Assembly: GCF_000284375.1 (NCBI RefSeq)
Contig: NC_017249.1
Coordinates: forward strand, 8,053,001 to 8,117,000
Length of the DNA stretch: 64,000 nt
Origin: Bradyrhizobium japonicum USDA 6
Lineage (GTDB): Bacteria > Pseudomonadota > Alphaproteobacteria > Rhizobiales > Xanthobacteraceae
Direction: 5' to 3'
In this document: positions 1 through 10,935 of the stretch, piece after piece
How the letters are laid out: the number at the start of each line of letters is the position of its first letter
How positions within the stretch are numbered: the stretch's first letter is position 1
Notes under the pieces: generated by a model
What the model saw: only the letters and a program-made list of their open reading frames with translations
What the model was told of the DNA's origin: nothing
Database searches by the model: none
Made by a program: the position numbers and the translations under genes

Positions 1-1
1 A

Positions 2-1093
2 CTTGTCGAGATCCGTGCGCGTCGCAACGAGTTTGGCCCCGCGCAGGAAATTCCAAAAGAGATCATCGACGGCTTCAGGCGCATCGGTATCTATCGGGCT
101 ATGGTCGCGAAGCGATTCGGCGGCGAGGAGCGAACACCAGCCGAATTTTGCCGCCAGATCGAGCGCATCTCCGAGGCCGACGGATCCGCCGGTTGGGTCG
201 CCAGCTTCGGGGATGGAGCTCGCTACCTCGCTGCTCTTCCGGACGACACGCTTCGAAAAGTGTACGCCAATGGACCTGACGTCGTATTGGCGGGTGCGCT
301 CTTCCCGCTCCAGCCCGCCAGGCGATGCGCCGGCGGATTTGTCGTGAACGGCGTGTGGCCATTCGCTAGCGGCTCGCCCGGGGCGGATTTGATAGGAGTT
401 GGTATAAAACTGGAAGACGATCCGGCCGGAGACCTCCCGCGTGTAGCGGTGATTCCGGCAGAGAAGGTGACAATCCGGCCCAATTGGGACGTCATCGGAC
501 TACGAGGCACCGGAAGCCACGACGTTGTCGTCAGCGACGTCATTGTGCCAGAGCAATGGACCTTGATCCGCGGCGGTCCGGCAACACTTGATGGGCCGAT
601 CTATCGTTATCCGTCCGTCGCTTTCGCTGCGCAGGCGCATGCGGTCGTCGGCATCGGGATTGCGCGAGCCGCAATAGACGAGGTGATCGCCATGGCCGGA
701 AGCCGCGCCTCGATCACTGGAGCGCCCGTGATGGCTGAGCGCGGCTATGTCCAACTTGAAATCGCCAAAGCCGAATCTATGCTACGTTCCGCTCGTTCCT
801 TCTTTTACGAGGCCACGGAAGAGCTGTGGAAGCAAGCGCTCACGGGCGGGGTAAATCTGAGCACCACGATGCAAGTGCGGCTCGCCGCGACGAACGCCGC
901 GCGGCAGGGCGCTGAGGTCTGCAGGATCTCGAGCGGTCTTGCTGGAACTGAGGCGCTCTATACCAGCAGCAACCTAGCACGCGCCATGTGCGACAGCTTC
1001 GTGGTTGCCCAGCACGCAGCTTTAAACGAGGGAACGCTTCAGAGTGCTGGCCTCGCCCTGCTCGGAACTGCAATACAGCCCGGCTTTCCATGA
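2..1093 (+). CDS. nrgC: Flavin-dependent hydroxylase of acyl-CoA dehydrogenase fold, 5'-truncated by window edge (NrgC-like)
   Basis: The reading frame is open from base 2, so the N-terminus lies outside the window; about 363 residues are visible. The visible start (E-I-R-x-R-R-N-E-F-G, then a fGG motif after AKR) matches the N-terminal helical domain of acyl-CoA dehydrogenase-fold flavoproteins. The middle has the WPFASGSPGAD beta-domain region, and the GLRGTGSHDVVV segment is typical of the HsaA/phenol-hydroxylase-like branch that uses reduced flavin to hydroxylate aromatics rather than desaturate acyl-CoA. From memory, the NifA-regulated gene nrgC of B. japonicum encodes such a hydroxylase-like protein in the same island; the symbol rests on that and on context, not on alignment. 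The upstream promoter is outside the window, so NifA control cannot be checked here. Confidence 0.7.
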   Translation, partial: LVEIRARRNEFGPAQEIPKEIIDGFRRIGIYRAMVAKRFGGEERTPAEFCRQIERISEADGSAGWVASFGDGARYLAALPDDTLRKVYANGPDVVLAGALFPLQPARRCAGGFVVNGVWPFASGSPGADLIGVGIKLEDDPAGDLPRVAVIPAEKVTIRPNWDVIGLRGTGSHDVVVSDVIVPEQWTLIRGGPATLDGPIYRYPSVAFAAQAHAVVGIGIARAAIDEVIAMAGSRASITGAPVMAERGYVQLEIAKAESMLRSARSFFYEATEELWKQALTGGVNLSTTMQVRLAATNAARQGAEVCRISSGLAGTEALYTSSNLARAMCDSFVVAQHAALNEGTLQSAGLALLGTAIQPGFP

Positions 1094-1915
1094 AGTAAAG
1101 GGATCAGGCGCGGGCAAACCACAGGCCACGCGAATGGATTGCCGAGCGGGATCGACCTGAATTTCTGCGCAACGGCAACCCACGAACTTTCCAAATCACC
1201 GAGCGACGGGGCTCGACTCTCACGGGCTGTGCCGCCTGGGCGCACCGTGCAGCACTGCACGGCGCAATATCCTGGCACTCAACCTTGCGCTTATCGATGC
1301 GGCACGCCGACACTGGCAAGGGCAGTACGACATTGATGTGAAGCGTACCGTGCACCTCCATCGGAATGATGGATCAATCTGGCTCTTGGCCGCGGCTGGC
1401 GGATCGGCATCGCCGGCGCGGAAGAGACGCTGCGGCCGCATGAGATCGCGCATCGCCTAACCGGCCATCTTCCGGCTGAAGAGACCCATGTCAGCCCTCC
1501 AATACAGCCAGCCCTCTGCCGTTGGGATGGAGTGACATTAGCAAGCTAGACCGGTTTGGGGCGCGCCGATGAGGCCGCGCGATGGTTTGGCGTGATCGGC
1601 AGTAGATCCTGGCGACTGCCGGTAGAGCGGAACCGACGAAGCGACGTCATGAATGTGCGAACGCCTTGCTGCTACATCGGCTGTTCGATCGCCACGGCAC
1701 CACGGCCTTAGCTCCTCAGGATCGGATGGACCCGCTGACTACCATGGCGCTGGCCGCTCCCTATGGACCGGCTGGCGTTCACGCCGGCTCGAAACCGCAC
1801 ACCAATCGGGCTAACGATAGCCGCCCGCCTTGACGATCACCGTTGTGCAGCTACGGCCATCACAGAGTACGCTGATCAGGCGCTGCATGAATGAGACGCT
1901 AGATCTGAGTAGCTG
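1094..1915. other. Non-coding or decayed stretch
   Basis: No frame in this interval carries a recognisable protein. Short open frames on both strands overlap each other and lack ribosome binding sites. One plus-strand stretch near 1285-1430 reads as plausible protein for about 45 codons but has no start and was not recognised, so it may be a gene relic. Confidence 0.4.
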
Positions 1916-2641
1916 CTAGACACGCGTATTCCTGAGCAATACATCACCTTCCACTGCGCGCGGATAGTGAGCCGCCACTTCAAATGATGGCAATGAGCTA
2001 AGAATGGCTTGCAGGCTCAACTGCCCTTCGTAGAGCTCGCGATCACTATATTCGGTGTAGATGAAGCGCGTGTTGCTCAAGGTCCGCATGCCGCCGGCGA
2101 TAACGTCGGCTTCGGCTCCCTGAACGTCCATCCAGATGAAATCGACTCCGTCCAATTTGGCTTCGCTGCACCAGTCGTCCAGCCGCCGTGTTTCAACCGA
2201 GACAGGCCGATCAAACCGGACCCAATCATACTCGGTAAGATGGTTCTTTGGGCGGCGTATTGAGCCGGACAGGTCCCAATCTTTCGCATCCCCATCTGCA
2301 TTACTCGGATGGAAGTCGATCGTCCCGTTTCGGTCGCTGATGGCGATTTCTAGCAGCTTCACCTTATTGAGGGATGGACCAAGCTTCTTCTTGAAGCGCG
2401 CGATCGCTCGGGGGTCGGGCTCAAAGCAGTAAAGCTCGGGTTGCGGGCACAGCTCGAGGAACTTTTGCGTATCAGTCCCATCATTGCAGCCAATATCCAG
2501 GATGACGGGATTCGGCTTCTGCAGAAGTGAGACGATGTGCTGATGTACTTCTACGGATGACACAGATGCTCTTCCATGGTGCGCGGAGATCGGATGAATT
2601 TCGACTTGGAAGCCGATCACACGCCGGAAGCAGCTGCACAA
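1916..2641 (-). CDS. FkbM-family SAM-dependent methyltransferase
   Basis: 241 residues. Residues about 45-60 hold the SAM-binding motif I (VILDIGCNDGTDT) followed by an acidic loop (YCFEPDP), the usual pattern of FkbM methyltransferases; the C-terminal part has the family's D-x-x-x-I-W-M-D-V-Q-G-A-E motif and a conserved Y-T-E-Y near residue 195. FkbM enzymes methylate hydroxyls on sugars or small molecules; the substrate here cannot be told. The first 40 residues are not family-like, so the true start may lie downstream of the first ATG. The gene stands alone, transcribed away from groES. Confidence 0.8.
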   Translation of the reverse strand: MCSCFRRVIGFQVEIHPISAHHGRASVSSVEVHQHIVSLLQKPNPVILDIGCNDGTDTQKFLELCPQPELYCFEPDPRAIARFKKKLGPSLNKVKLLEIAISDRNGTIDFHPSNADGDAKDWDLSGSIRRPKNHLTEYDWVRFDRPVSVETRRLDDWCSEAKLDGVDFIWMDVQGAEADVIAGGMRTLSNTRFIYTEYSDRELYEGQLSLQAILSSLPSFEVAAHYPRAVEGDVLLRNTRV

Positions 2642-3318
2642 CGTATATCAAGGTATATTGCTCTTATATCCGCCAATCCCTTCGATCCTCGACAGCTGTT
2701 TGGATGCCATCGACATCAAGTAGAGGGAATCTATCGAGCACCTCGCGATGCAATCTCGACCCTATCGCCGGAAAATGCGGCCTCAGTGAGTTAGATCGCC
2801 GTCCTGGCTTTTCGCCGGCCGAAAGAACGCTTTCGTTCAAGCGCCACCTGCCGGATATGATCTATGGCACGTGCCGAGCAGAGTGGCCCCTTATGCATAG
2901 CAACAGCCCCTCATCTCGATGACAATTGCGCAAGAATGTGCGCTGTCGGCTGATGGCCGCCATCTCAGATAGTAGCTCCCGTCAATCTCTTCCGCGGAAT
3001 CGCCGGCGAGGAACGCGGCCGGTGAAAGCACCGCGGTGCGCGATGTCCGGCGCAATCAAGCTTTCGCGGCGCGCGCAAATTTCTTCAAGTGCTGCCGGCA
3101 CGATGACCAGGGTGAAGTCAGTAGGGTTTGAGCACCGCCGCTGGACACCGTTTGTGGACCGCACGCTTTGCCCGCCACAGCTGCTAGATGGTGCCGTCAG
3201 GCAATCATGTGCAATGCCAGCACCGCCGCCAACACGCGAGGCCTTTCGACCTGTTCAACGACCACCGGAGCAACGTTGAAGTCTTCCCGGGATCAATGCA
3301 GTATTCGAAGAAACGCAA
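2642..3318. other. Intergenic region between FkbM gene and groESL control region
   Basis: Open frames here overlap on both strands and look like chance frames. Nothing resembling a known protein or RNA was seen. The right end leads into the NifA-type control region of groES. Confidence 0.4.
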
Positions 3319-3334
3319 TGTCATTTTCACGACA
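3319..3334 (+). promoter_or_regulatory. NifA upstream activator sequence (TGT-N10-ACA) of groESL
   Basis: The sequence TGTCATTTTCACGACA is an exact TGT-N10-ACA NifA site. It lies about 105 bp upstream of the -24 element at 3439, the usual distance for a NifA enhancer. This is seen directly; the role is inferred from the known NifA control of one groESL operon in B. japonicum. Confidence 0.85.
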
Positions 3335-3438
3335 GCCGGGCGGGCTGGTGCACCTCTGCGCGTTTGCTTCTGGACAACACAATCGCAGCCGCTGAATGCT
3401 TCAGCAGTACTGGAAGGGCAGATCGCTTAGCGCATTTC

Positions 3439-3454
3439 TGGCCCGACTCTTGCT
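3439..3454 (+). promoter_or_regulatory. Sigma-54 (-24/-12) promoter of groESL
   Basis: TGGCCC-GACTC-TTGCT matches the sigma-54 consensus TGGCAC-N5-TTGCW, with the GG and GC doublets in correct spacing. It lies 60 bp before the groES start and pairs with the NifA site at 3319. Together they indicate expression under low oxygen in nodules. Confidence 0.88.
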
Positions 3455-3513
3455 ACGGGCTGCTTGTCACATTGTGCCTAACTTCAACTTGTTCACACGC
3501 TCAGGAGACCTCT

Positions 3514-3828
3514 ATGAAATTCCGTCCGCTTCACGACCGCGTCGTGGTCAAGCGCATCGACGCAGAAGAGAAGACCGCCGGCGGCATCATCATCCCCGAC
3601 ACTGCCAAGGAAAAGCCATCGCAGGGCGAAGTCGTTGCAGTTGGCCCGGGAGGCCGCGATGATAGCGGCAAGCTAATTCCGATCGACATCGAAGTCGGTG
3701 ATCGCGTGCTGTTTGGCAAGTGGTCCGGCACCGAGGTCAAGATCGATGGGCAAGACCTGTTGATTATGAAGGAGAGCGACGTGATGGGTGTTCTCACCGA
3801 TGTCTTCTCCAAGAAGAAAGCCGCCTAA
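3514..3828 (+). CDS. groES3: Co-chaperonin GroES (NifA-controlled paralogue)
   Basis: 104 residues starting [14 protein letters not shown], the standard GroES N-terminus, with the mobile-loop region ([20 protein letters not shown]) at residues about 17-36 and the [19 protein letters not shown]-terminal half. GroES forms the heptameric lid of GroEL in the cytosol. The frame is open further upstream, but the ATG at 3514 has an AGGAGA ribosome site at the right distance and gives the family length. It is followed after 84 bp by groEL. The sigma-54 promoter and NifA site upstream identify it as the nitrogen-fixation-linked copy; B. japonicum has several groESL operons and operon 3 is the NifA-controlled one, hence the number in the symbol. 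Confidence 0.93.
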   Translation: MKFRPLHDRVVVKRIDAEEKTAGGIIIPDTAKEKPSQGEVVAVGPGGRDDSGKLIPIDIEVGDRVLFGKWSGTEVKIDGQDLLIMKESDVMGVLTDVFSKKKAA

Positions 3829-3894
3829 TTCACAGCTCGCAGCTCACCCCTCCTGAGGAGAGCCCATCGGGCGCGCCAAAGGATGAATTAATAG

Positions 3895-5553
<1,659 letters not shown>

Positions 5554-5582
5554 TCGGCCTCCTTAAATTCTCGATGGCATGC

Positions 5583-5612
5583 AAAACCCTGGCGATAATG
5601 TCAGGGTTTTTT
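5583..5612 (+). terminator. Rho-independent terminator of groESL
   Basis: A 9-bp perfect inverted repeat (AAAACCCTG and CAGGGTTTT) with a 10-nt loop, ending in a run of six T. It starts 30 bp after the groEL stop. Confidence 0.9.
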
Positions 5613-5884
5613 GCAGCGAGCGGTCTGTAGCCTGCCAGTCGACGAAGAATACAGCCCATGGGCCTATCGGCCTATCCATGTGCGCGGCGGCAGGCCCCGG
5701 CTCAACTTGCTTGTGACCGTTCCTTGGCGGCGACAGGACCGCGTCCGGCACGACGCGCTGAGGGGATGGAATGTGTCTATGCTAACGATATTTTACGTTG
5801 GTCGTCCACTAGGCAGATGGCTGGGTGCTAGGCAGCAGGGCATGAACCCGCGCAGGCGCTCTCGCCGGATGCATGCCGTCGGGT

Positions 5885-5916
5885 TCGTCAGCTTTTGGAC
5901 AGCTATTCGGTGTACA
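5885..5916 (+). promoter_or_regulatory. tts box (TtsI-dependent type III promoter), orphan
   Basis: TCGTCAGCTT followed by TTGGACAGCT matches the rhizobial tts-box consensus TCGTCAGCTTnTCGAAAGCT at most conserved positions (first ten are exact). It points right, away from groEL, towards a region with no intact gene; nopT downstream is on the opposite strand. It is therefore probably the promoter of a lost effector gene. Confidence 0.65.
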
Positions 5917-5923
5917 ATGACTC

Positions 5924-6011
5924 TTGAAGTTAGCGGCGCGTGGTAGGGACAGCGCTCGCCCCGAGTATGCGTGGGGATTTCGGCGCCGAGTCACGCTCCT
6001 GCTAACTTCAA
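5924..6011. repeat. 11-bp perfect inverted repeat flanking 66 bp
   Basis: TTGAAGTTAGC at 5924-5934 is repeated in inverse orientation as GCTAACTTCAA at 6001-6011. The interior contains a second imperfect pairing (CGGCGCG / CGGCGCC). It begins 8 bp after the tts box. It may be a small mobile element or a transcript hairpin. Confidence 0.5.
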
Positions 6012-6792
6012 CCAGTCGCGCATGCGCGGCAGAGACAGCGTCTGATCCATCCACCCGACCAGCGCCCCCGCTGCTTCCCGCGTAATCGGATCCACGCTAC
6101 CGGGCGCCGGTCATCCGAATTAGCTAAATACCCCCCATGCGAGCGCTCCGCGCAGGAACTCCTCGTCCAAACTTCGCGATGTCACTCGCACTATTCGGCA
6201 CTTTAATCCGTGAAAGAGTGCTCCAGCTCGGCGCACAATTCCATTGAGAAGCTTGGAACAACACAGCGCTGCAATATCACTGAGTCAGATCGCGGATGAG
6301 GTCCTCACCGAAGCCGTCAATCAAGTCCAGCGACGAGAGAAGGCGGATTGTCGCGGAGCTCGTGGCGAGCGATGACTGGCTTTGAGGCGCCGGTGCGACG
6401 GCAAGCCGATGCCCCCGGCAGCAGCTATTTGGTTGGTGAGCTCACTATAAAAGCGGCTGGCGGTGATTCCGAAGCAGATCGGCTCCAGCTAGTGCCGACT
6501 CTGTGGATGCTTGGTTGCCGACCGGCCCCCTGAGCGCGATTGGGCGTCGGGTAACGCAACCCTACGAGGAGGTTAGCCTAACGGGCCGCCGGTCCGGCCT
6601 GAGAGGAAGCGCAGGCGATTGCTCTGACACGCGATGGCGCGGGGCTCACAAACCTCAGTGACCGGCGAACCTATGTCGCTAAACATTCCCCTCTCTGCAC
6701 TACTTCCAGAGAACTTCCATCGAGAGCATCGATTGAACATCCACAGAAACCGCGGCGGGTGAAACAAGGCGGGCGATGCGGCTGCCTCGTGT

Positions 6793-7689
6793 CTACCGAT
6801 GAGGTTCCGCGCGCGGGAATAGGGCAAGGTCCGTTGCATTGGGATGCCCATACCTGATCCTTTGTGTGACGACCGCCGAAATATCACGTTTGTTCAGGGT
6901 GCTATAGCGCTCGGCAAGACTCTTAAACAACCCTCCGACCCGATCTGACGGAACAGTAAATTCGCCATAGTTAGGATCAGAGAGGATCGTCGTTCCATTC
7001 GACGTTGCCGTTGCAATCGTGTGGGTGCCGGCGCCAGGTTGGACGAATTTCAAGCTGACCAAATGGACGGATGGATCCTGCGCAAGCTCGTTTACGATCT
7101 TGTCGATGCACGAAGATGTACCAAACCTATATCGCGTCTCTTCAGCAGATGGTTCTAGGCCGGCGTCACGCAAGATTGTGCTTTTTGCCTGGAAATTGTG
7201 AGACCCTTCCGCCTTATCCTCTTTCAATTGAGTCTTAAGCTTTTCAGACTGTTCCTGCCGTCTTGCCGCCGAGCGGTGATTTTCCGTGCCCGGGAGCAGA
7301 ACCCCCATTCGGGAGGAAGCGCTGCTTGGGAGATCAAGGAGCCACTCCGCGGCCAATCCAACACAGATTCCACTGACATTGGCTTGGGGCAATTCCGCCG
7401 TCCTGTAATCGAACAGAGGACGGACAGGGCTAGTGGCAACGGATAACTCGGAGCTGGAGGACAGAGAGGATGTGCTGAGGCCCGAGGTGTTTGAACTATC
7501 ATCGATTGCATCTGAGGTATGCGGCTTGCTGAAGCAGAGCCCCATTCTATCGAACAATTCGCCGGGCGCCAGGCTCTCCAGCCGCGCGATTTCGGTGAGT
7601 GTTTGGGCACATTCGCTACCGTCTGCGGGCCAACTCGATTCCTCAGCTTGCTCAGTATGTGCGTATTCGCCATCGACTCGATTATACAT
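6793..7689 (-). CDS. nopT2: Type III effector cysteine protease of YopT/AvrPphB (C58) family, NopT-like
   Basis: 298 residues. The catalytic triad of C58 proteases is visible in order: Cys in the SGICVGLAAEWL motif (residue about 108), His in AGTHTIAT (about 221) and Asp in LSDPNYGEF (about 236). The N-terminal 100 residues are Ser- and Thr-rich, typical of a type III secretion signal region. NopT is injected into legume cells, cleaves itself and host targets and affects nodulation. B. japonicum carries two copies; the one next to groESL is, as far as I recall, NopT2, hence the symbol. All triad residues are present. Compared with plasmid-borne NopT of NGR234 it is of similar size. A weak tts-box-like site lies about 60-90 bp upstream. 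Confidence 0.88.
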   Translation of the reverse strand: MYNRVDGEYAHTEQAEESSWPADGSECAQTLTEIARLESLAPGELFDRMGLCFSKPHTSDAIDDSSNTSGLSTSSLSSSSELSVATSPVRPLFDYRTAELPQANVSGICVGLAAEWLLDLPSSASSRMGVLLPGTENHRSAARRQEQSEKLKTQLKEDKAEGSHNFQAKSTILRDAGLEPSAEETRYRFGTSSCIDKIVNELAQDPSVHLVSLKFVQPGAGTHTIATATSNGTTILSDPNYGEFTVPSDRVGGLFKSLAERYSTLNKRDISAVVTQRIRYGHPNATDLALFPRAEPHR

Positions 7690-7750
7690 GCTGGTTCACC
7701 GGCTTCTTCCGCGTGCGTCTCCTCAGAGGGCGCGCTGCTCACATCTTGCC

Positions 7751-7778
7751 TGCGACCGATATCGCGGCAAACTGACGA
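7751..7778 (-). promoter_or_regulatory. Possible degenerate tts box upstream of nopT
   Basis: On the minus strand TCGTCAGTTTGCCGCGATAT keeps the TCGTCAG start and about 13 of 19 defined positions of the consensus. Position and direction are right for nopT, but the second half-site is poor, so this is tentative. Confidence 0.35.
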
Positions 7779-8299
7779 GGAGCTGGCCACCACACAAGCT
7801 TAGGGAAGCTATCGCCGTCATGGCAAATTGGCTGTGCGACAGTCCCAGCTTCCGGGCGCTGCTGCAGGTGTGAGGCGGTGGCCGACCAGCTAGTGACTCT
7901 TGCACAGTGAAAGAGGTCGCGCTCGTGTAATTTCAGCTTCAGTCAGGATGATGGCTGCGTTAGACGATGCCTTCACCAAACCAGGCTCGGTCGTGGGCTT
8001 GAGATCGATCTCACCCTCATCGTGCCGCGCCGCCCGGCGCCCAAAACTTCGCCTCCAAAGAGCGCGCAATTCGCGTCCCCAGTTCGCCCCGTGATCGGCT
8101 ATCAGCGAGCGAGATGCTGTTGTTCGCTCTGAGGCTGCTCCTGTTTGACAGCGGCATTTCATCTCAGCCCGCCTTGCACGCCGCAACGGCCGAGCGAGCC
8201 TGACATACACCCGCTTGTGACATCTCATCGGGACGCCGAACCGGTGCTTGTGCACCCGCTCGGCCTCACCTTGTGCTCGGATATTGTAAACTCAGTCCG
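7779..8299. other. Spacer, nothing recognised
   Basis: Overlapping open frames on both strands, none with a recognisable family or a ribosome site. One minus-strand frame ending at 7890 has a compositionally protein-like C-terminal half but no homologue that I recognise. Confidence 0.35.
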
Positions 8300-8719
8300 T
8301 CATGCTGTCGCGCTCATCCGCGCGAACAACGTTGCCGCATCTGAGGGACTCAATCCAACGACGCCTACGAAGCTCGGAGACGGCATCGGAATGTCTCGAT
8401 AAATGGGTCTCCACAAATGAAGGCAATATCGGCTGTTATTCACATAACGCGAATGTGGCGGATGCAGTTGCATGACGCACTCTTCTTCATCCCAGAACAT
8501 GTCTTTGACAAAGCACATCTCCTCCCAGTTTGGACAACGCCGCGGTGTCGAAACAGCGACATGCTCCCACCCAGGACGGACAAATGCACTTATCTTTAGT
8601 TCACACCCGCAAGGCCCCTGCACAAAGAAGAGACCGCAAGGGCCTGATCCCGGAGCAGTCGCGAACCGGCCATGCTGCACCCGGCCCGCCTCCAGCTTGT
8701 CTACCACCTGCGCTCGCAC
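8300..8719 (-). CDS. DUF7694-type conserved hypothetical protein
   Basis: About 139 residues. The core (GWEHVAVSTPRRCPNWEEM, then CFVKDMFWDEEECVMQ, then LHPPHSRYVNN and CLHLWRP) is the signature of a short family common in phage-like and island regions of alphaproteobacteria and phages. In that family the sequence W-E-x-M-C-x-x-K-D-x-F-W and the H-P-x-x-x-x-Y-V-N-N motif are nearly invariant. Function is unknown. The start is uncertain because the first 30 residues overlap the end of the small gene upstream; the core begins near residue 45. The two form a likely pair on one transcript. Confidence 0.7.
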   Translation of the reverse strand: MRAQVVDKLEAGRVQHGRFATAPGSGPCGLFFVQGPCGCELKISAFVRPGWEHVAVSTPRRCPNWEEMCFVKDMFWDEEECVMQLHPPHSRYVNNSRYCLHLWRPIYRDIPMPSPSFVGVVGLSPSDAATLFARMSATA

Positions 8720-8862
8720 GCCCGCTCCTTTGCCTCTCGGATAGCCCTGAACTCTACGTAGAGGACGTTGTCGCGCAACAAGTCAACCTCCGCGATTCTC
8801 GGCCCAGCTTTCCTGAACCACTCTACAACGCACCATCCGCAAAAGCGGTAGATGTCTATCAT
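8701..8862 (-). CDS. Small hypothetical protein (53 aa) upstream of the DUF7694 gene
   Basis: An ATG at 8862 opens a frame of 53 codons (MIDIYRFCGWCVVEWFRKAG onward, ending ACERRW) whose stop overlaps the start region of the DUF7694 gene by about 19 bp, a coupling typical of phage-like small-gene pairs. No family recognised. It is rich in Arg and Glu with an amphipathic second half. Support comes from the overlap and a sensible amino-acid make-up only. Confidence 0.45.
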   Translation of the reverse strand: MIDIYRFCGWCVVEWFRKAGPRIAEVDLLRDNVLYVEFRAIREAKERACERRW

Positions 8863-9794
8863 CACTCACGCTCCTCTAGTTATGCCTCTGGTGCTCGAAT
8901 TGCGCTCGGTGCCGCCGGTTGCCTGAGGACGGGCGGCGGCACGATCTGTACGTTGAGTTAGGCGACCCGCCGATCGAATCTTCCCGCTACTTATGTAAGT
9001 CCGCCATTGAGCCTCTCCGCGGCGAAGCAGTCTTGATCGGTGCCAGGCATTCACTGCTCATCGCCGGCAGAGCGCACATCACGCTTGAGCATGCGAAGTC
9101 GGCGGCTCTTGAGGCCTCATCTCGTCTTCAATGAATTGTCCCTCATCATGCCATGCTCTCCTATTGGCGGCGGAATCCAGACTTCATGATGCTCGCAGTT
9201 GCCGCACCAGATAGCTCCGGGCGACATTGCTGCTTCTGCGGGAGTGTACTTGATCCCTTGCGGCCTTCTCGCAAAGGCTGAACAGTCCTAATGCGTCAAT
9301 TATGTGAAAACCATTCAGTTTTATGGCGTCCAAATCGGCTCGTACATAGCCGCAGACGTCTGGAATGCACTTCTTAGCTGGCACATCCAGCGGACCGCTG
9401 CGACCTCGATCGTCAGCTAACGGTCAGGAAACAATGATTAACCGATCTCATTGGCTGCCACTGCAAATATCGCTCGATTTATAGGCCTCACTAAGATGCG
9501 GCCCTTAACGCGTTGGCTACGTGACCTTGCCCCCATATGTGGAACGGCCCGCGAGGCAAGAGCTTTTTCAGTCGATTTCACACATTGGAACGGTGCGGTC
9601 ATATGTCCGGCCTTTGCGCGCGGCACAATATGGCCGCTGGCCTCGATGAGATCCGCGGAACGAGGAGCTAAATCAAGTTTACGCGCTTGAGCGCATTGGG
9701 GGCAGTAGCTTCACTCGTTTCGGGATTTCGTCCCATGGGTTCATCGCCTGTTGTTGCACCTCGCCCTCTGCCGGCCTGCGCCGGTCAGATCGTT
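8863..9794. other. Spacer left of IS110 element
   Basis: Several short frames on both strands overlap each other without ribosome sites. I found no recognisable gene. Confidence 0.35.
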
Positions 9795-9801
9795 TTGGCG
9801 G

Positions 9802-10846
9802 TCACTGCGTCACCGCGGCAATCGCCAATGGGTCGGGACGCCGATAAATTCCGCCCTTGTTCAGGAGCGCCCAGATGATCCGCGCCGTCTTATTGGCCTG
9901 CGCGACGGCGGCAACCTTGAAGGGGCGTCTGGCGAGAAGCGCCTTCAGCCACGGCCGCGCCCGAACGTCGTTTCGGACAAGCCGCAAGACGGCCGTTGCC
10001 CCGACAACGAGGAGAGAGCGGAGTTCTGGATTTCCCATCTTCGATATTCGTCCCAACCGCTCTTTGCCTCCGCTTGAATGAGGCCGCGGCGTCAATCCCA
10101 GCCAGGCGGCAAAGTGGCGAGCCGACTTGAACCCGCCGGGATCCGGCACAAGCGCTTTGATGGTCGCCGCCGTAATGGCGCCGACGCCAGGGATCGTGGT
10201 CAACCGACGCATGTCCTCGTCGTGCTTGGCCTCCGCGACGATTGCGCGCTCGAGCCTCTCGATCTGGTCGGCTGAAGCTTCAATCTCGTCGGCAATAGCC
10301 ATCAGCGCGAAGCGCGCTGCTGCGGGCAGGCGTGCATCTGTCTCATCCCGTATGATTGCGACCAGCGCCTCAACCTTTGCCAGGCCGGCGGTGGCGATGA
10401 TCCCCAATTCTGCCAGATGCGCGCGCAACGCGTTGACCGATTGCGTTCGCTGCCGCACTAGAAGAGCGCGGGGTCTTCAGCACCATCGCGGCAGCCTGTT
10501 GCTCAGCCGTCTTAATCGGCACGAAGCGCATGGTCTTTCGGGTCACCGCTTCGCTGATGGCCTCAGCGTCCGCCGAATCCGTCTTGCCACGCTTGACGAA
10601 GGGTTTGACATAAGCCGGCGGAATGAGCCGGACCTCATGACCGAGAGCTGCGATCTCGCGCGCCCAATAGTGGGCGCTACCGCATGCTTCCATCCCCACC
10701 AGGCATGCTGGCAGCTTCTCAAAGAAACGCAGAACTTCGCTGCGCCGTAGCTTCCGGTTGAACACGGGTGAGCCCTCGGCATCCGCCCCGTGAACCTGGA
10801 AAACGTGCTTGGCCAGATCCAGCCCGATGGTGATAACCTGTTTCAC
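9802..10846 (-). pseudogene. IS110-family transposase, frameshifted
   Basis: The N-terminal DEDD catalytic domain is encoded from GTG 10846 (VKQVITIGLDLAKHVFQVHG onward, with GMEACGSAHYWAR and the KTDSADAEAI motif). The C-terminal Transposase_20 domain follows in another frame (LTTIPGVGAITAATIKALVP and LGLTPRPHSSGGKERLG) ending at 9802. The switch lies at about 10458-10485, around the TCTTCTAG tract, inside the linker, where one frame stops making family sense and the other begins. Joined, the two give a full-length IS110 transposase of about 345 residues. IS110 does not use programmed frameshifting, so this is most likely an inactivated copy. It sits directly left of an intact IS3 element. 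Confidence 0.88.
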
Positions 10847-10935
10847 GGAACGGTCCCTCCTTTGTGGCGTTCGAACAACGACCACGTTCTAGCACTTTGA
10901 TGCTGTTGGAGCGGGCCGTTCCACCACATCAAGTT

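Larger units (their letters stand above)
5613..6792. other. Long spacer without a clear gene
   Basis: About 1.2 kb with no convincing coding frame. It holds a plus-strand tts box (5885) and an 11-bp inverted repeat (5924/6001). On the minus strand a short open stretch ends at about 6000 and reads like a protein C-terminus (about 35 codons, ending WLKLAGA) but has no start, so it may be a relic. Confidence 0.5.

Noticed and set aside
7890..7960. A second tts-box-like sequence upstream of nopT (TTTCAGCTTCAGTCAGG)
   Set aside because: The halves are in the wrong order and spacing for either strand.
10127..10750. Plus-strand frame opposite the IS110 transposase
   Set aside because: It is antisense to clear transposase domains.
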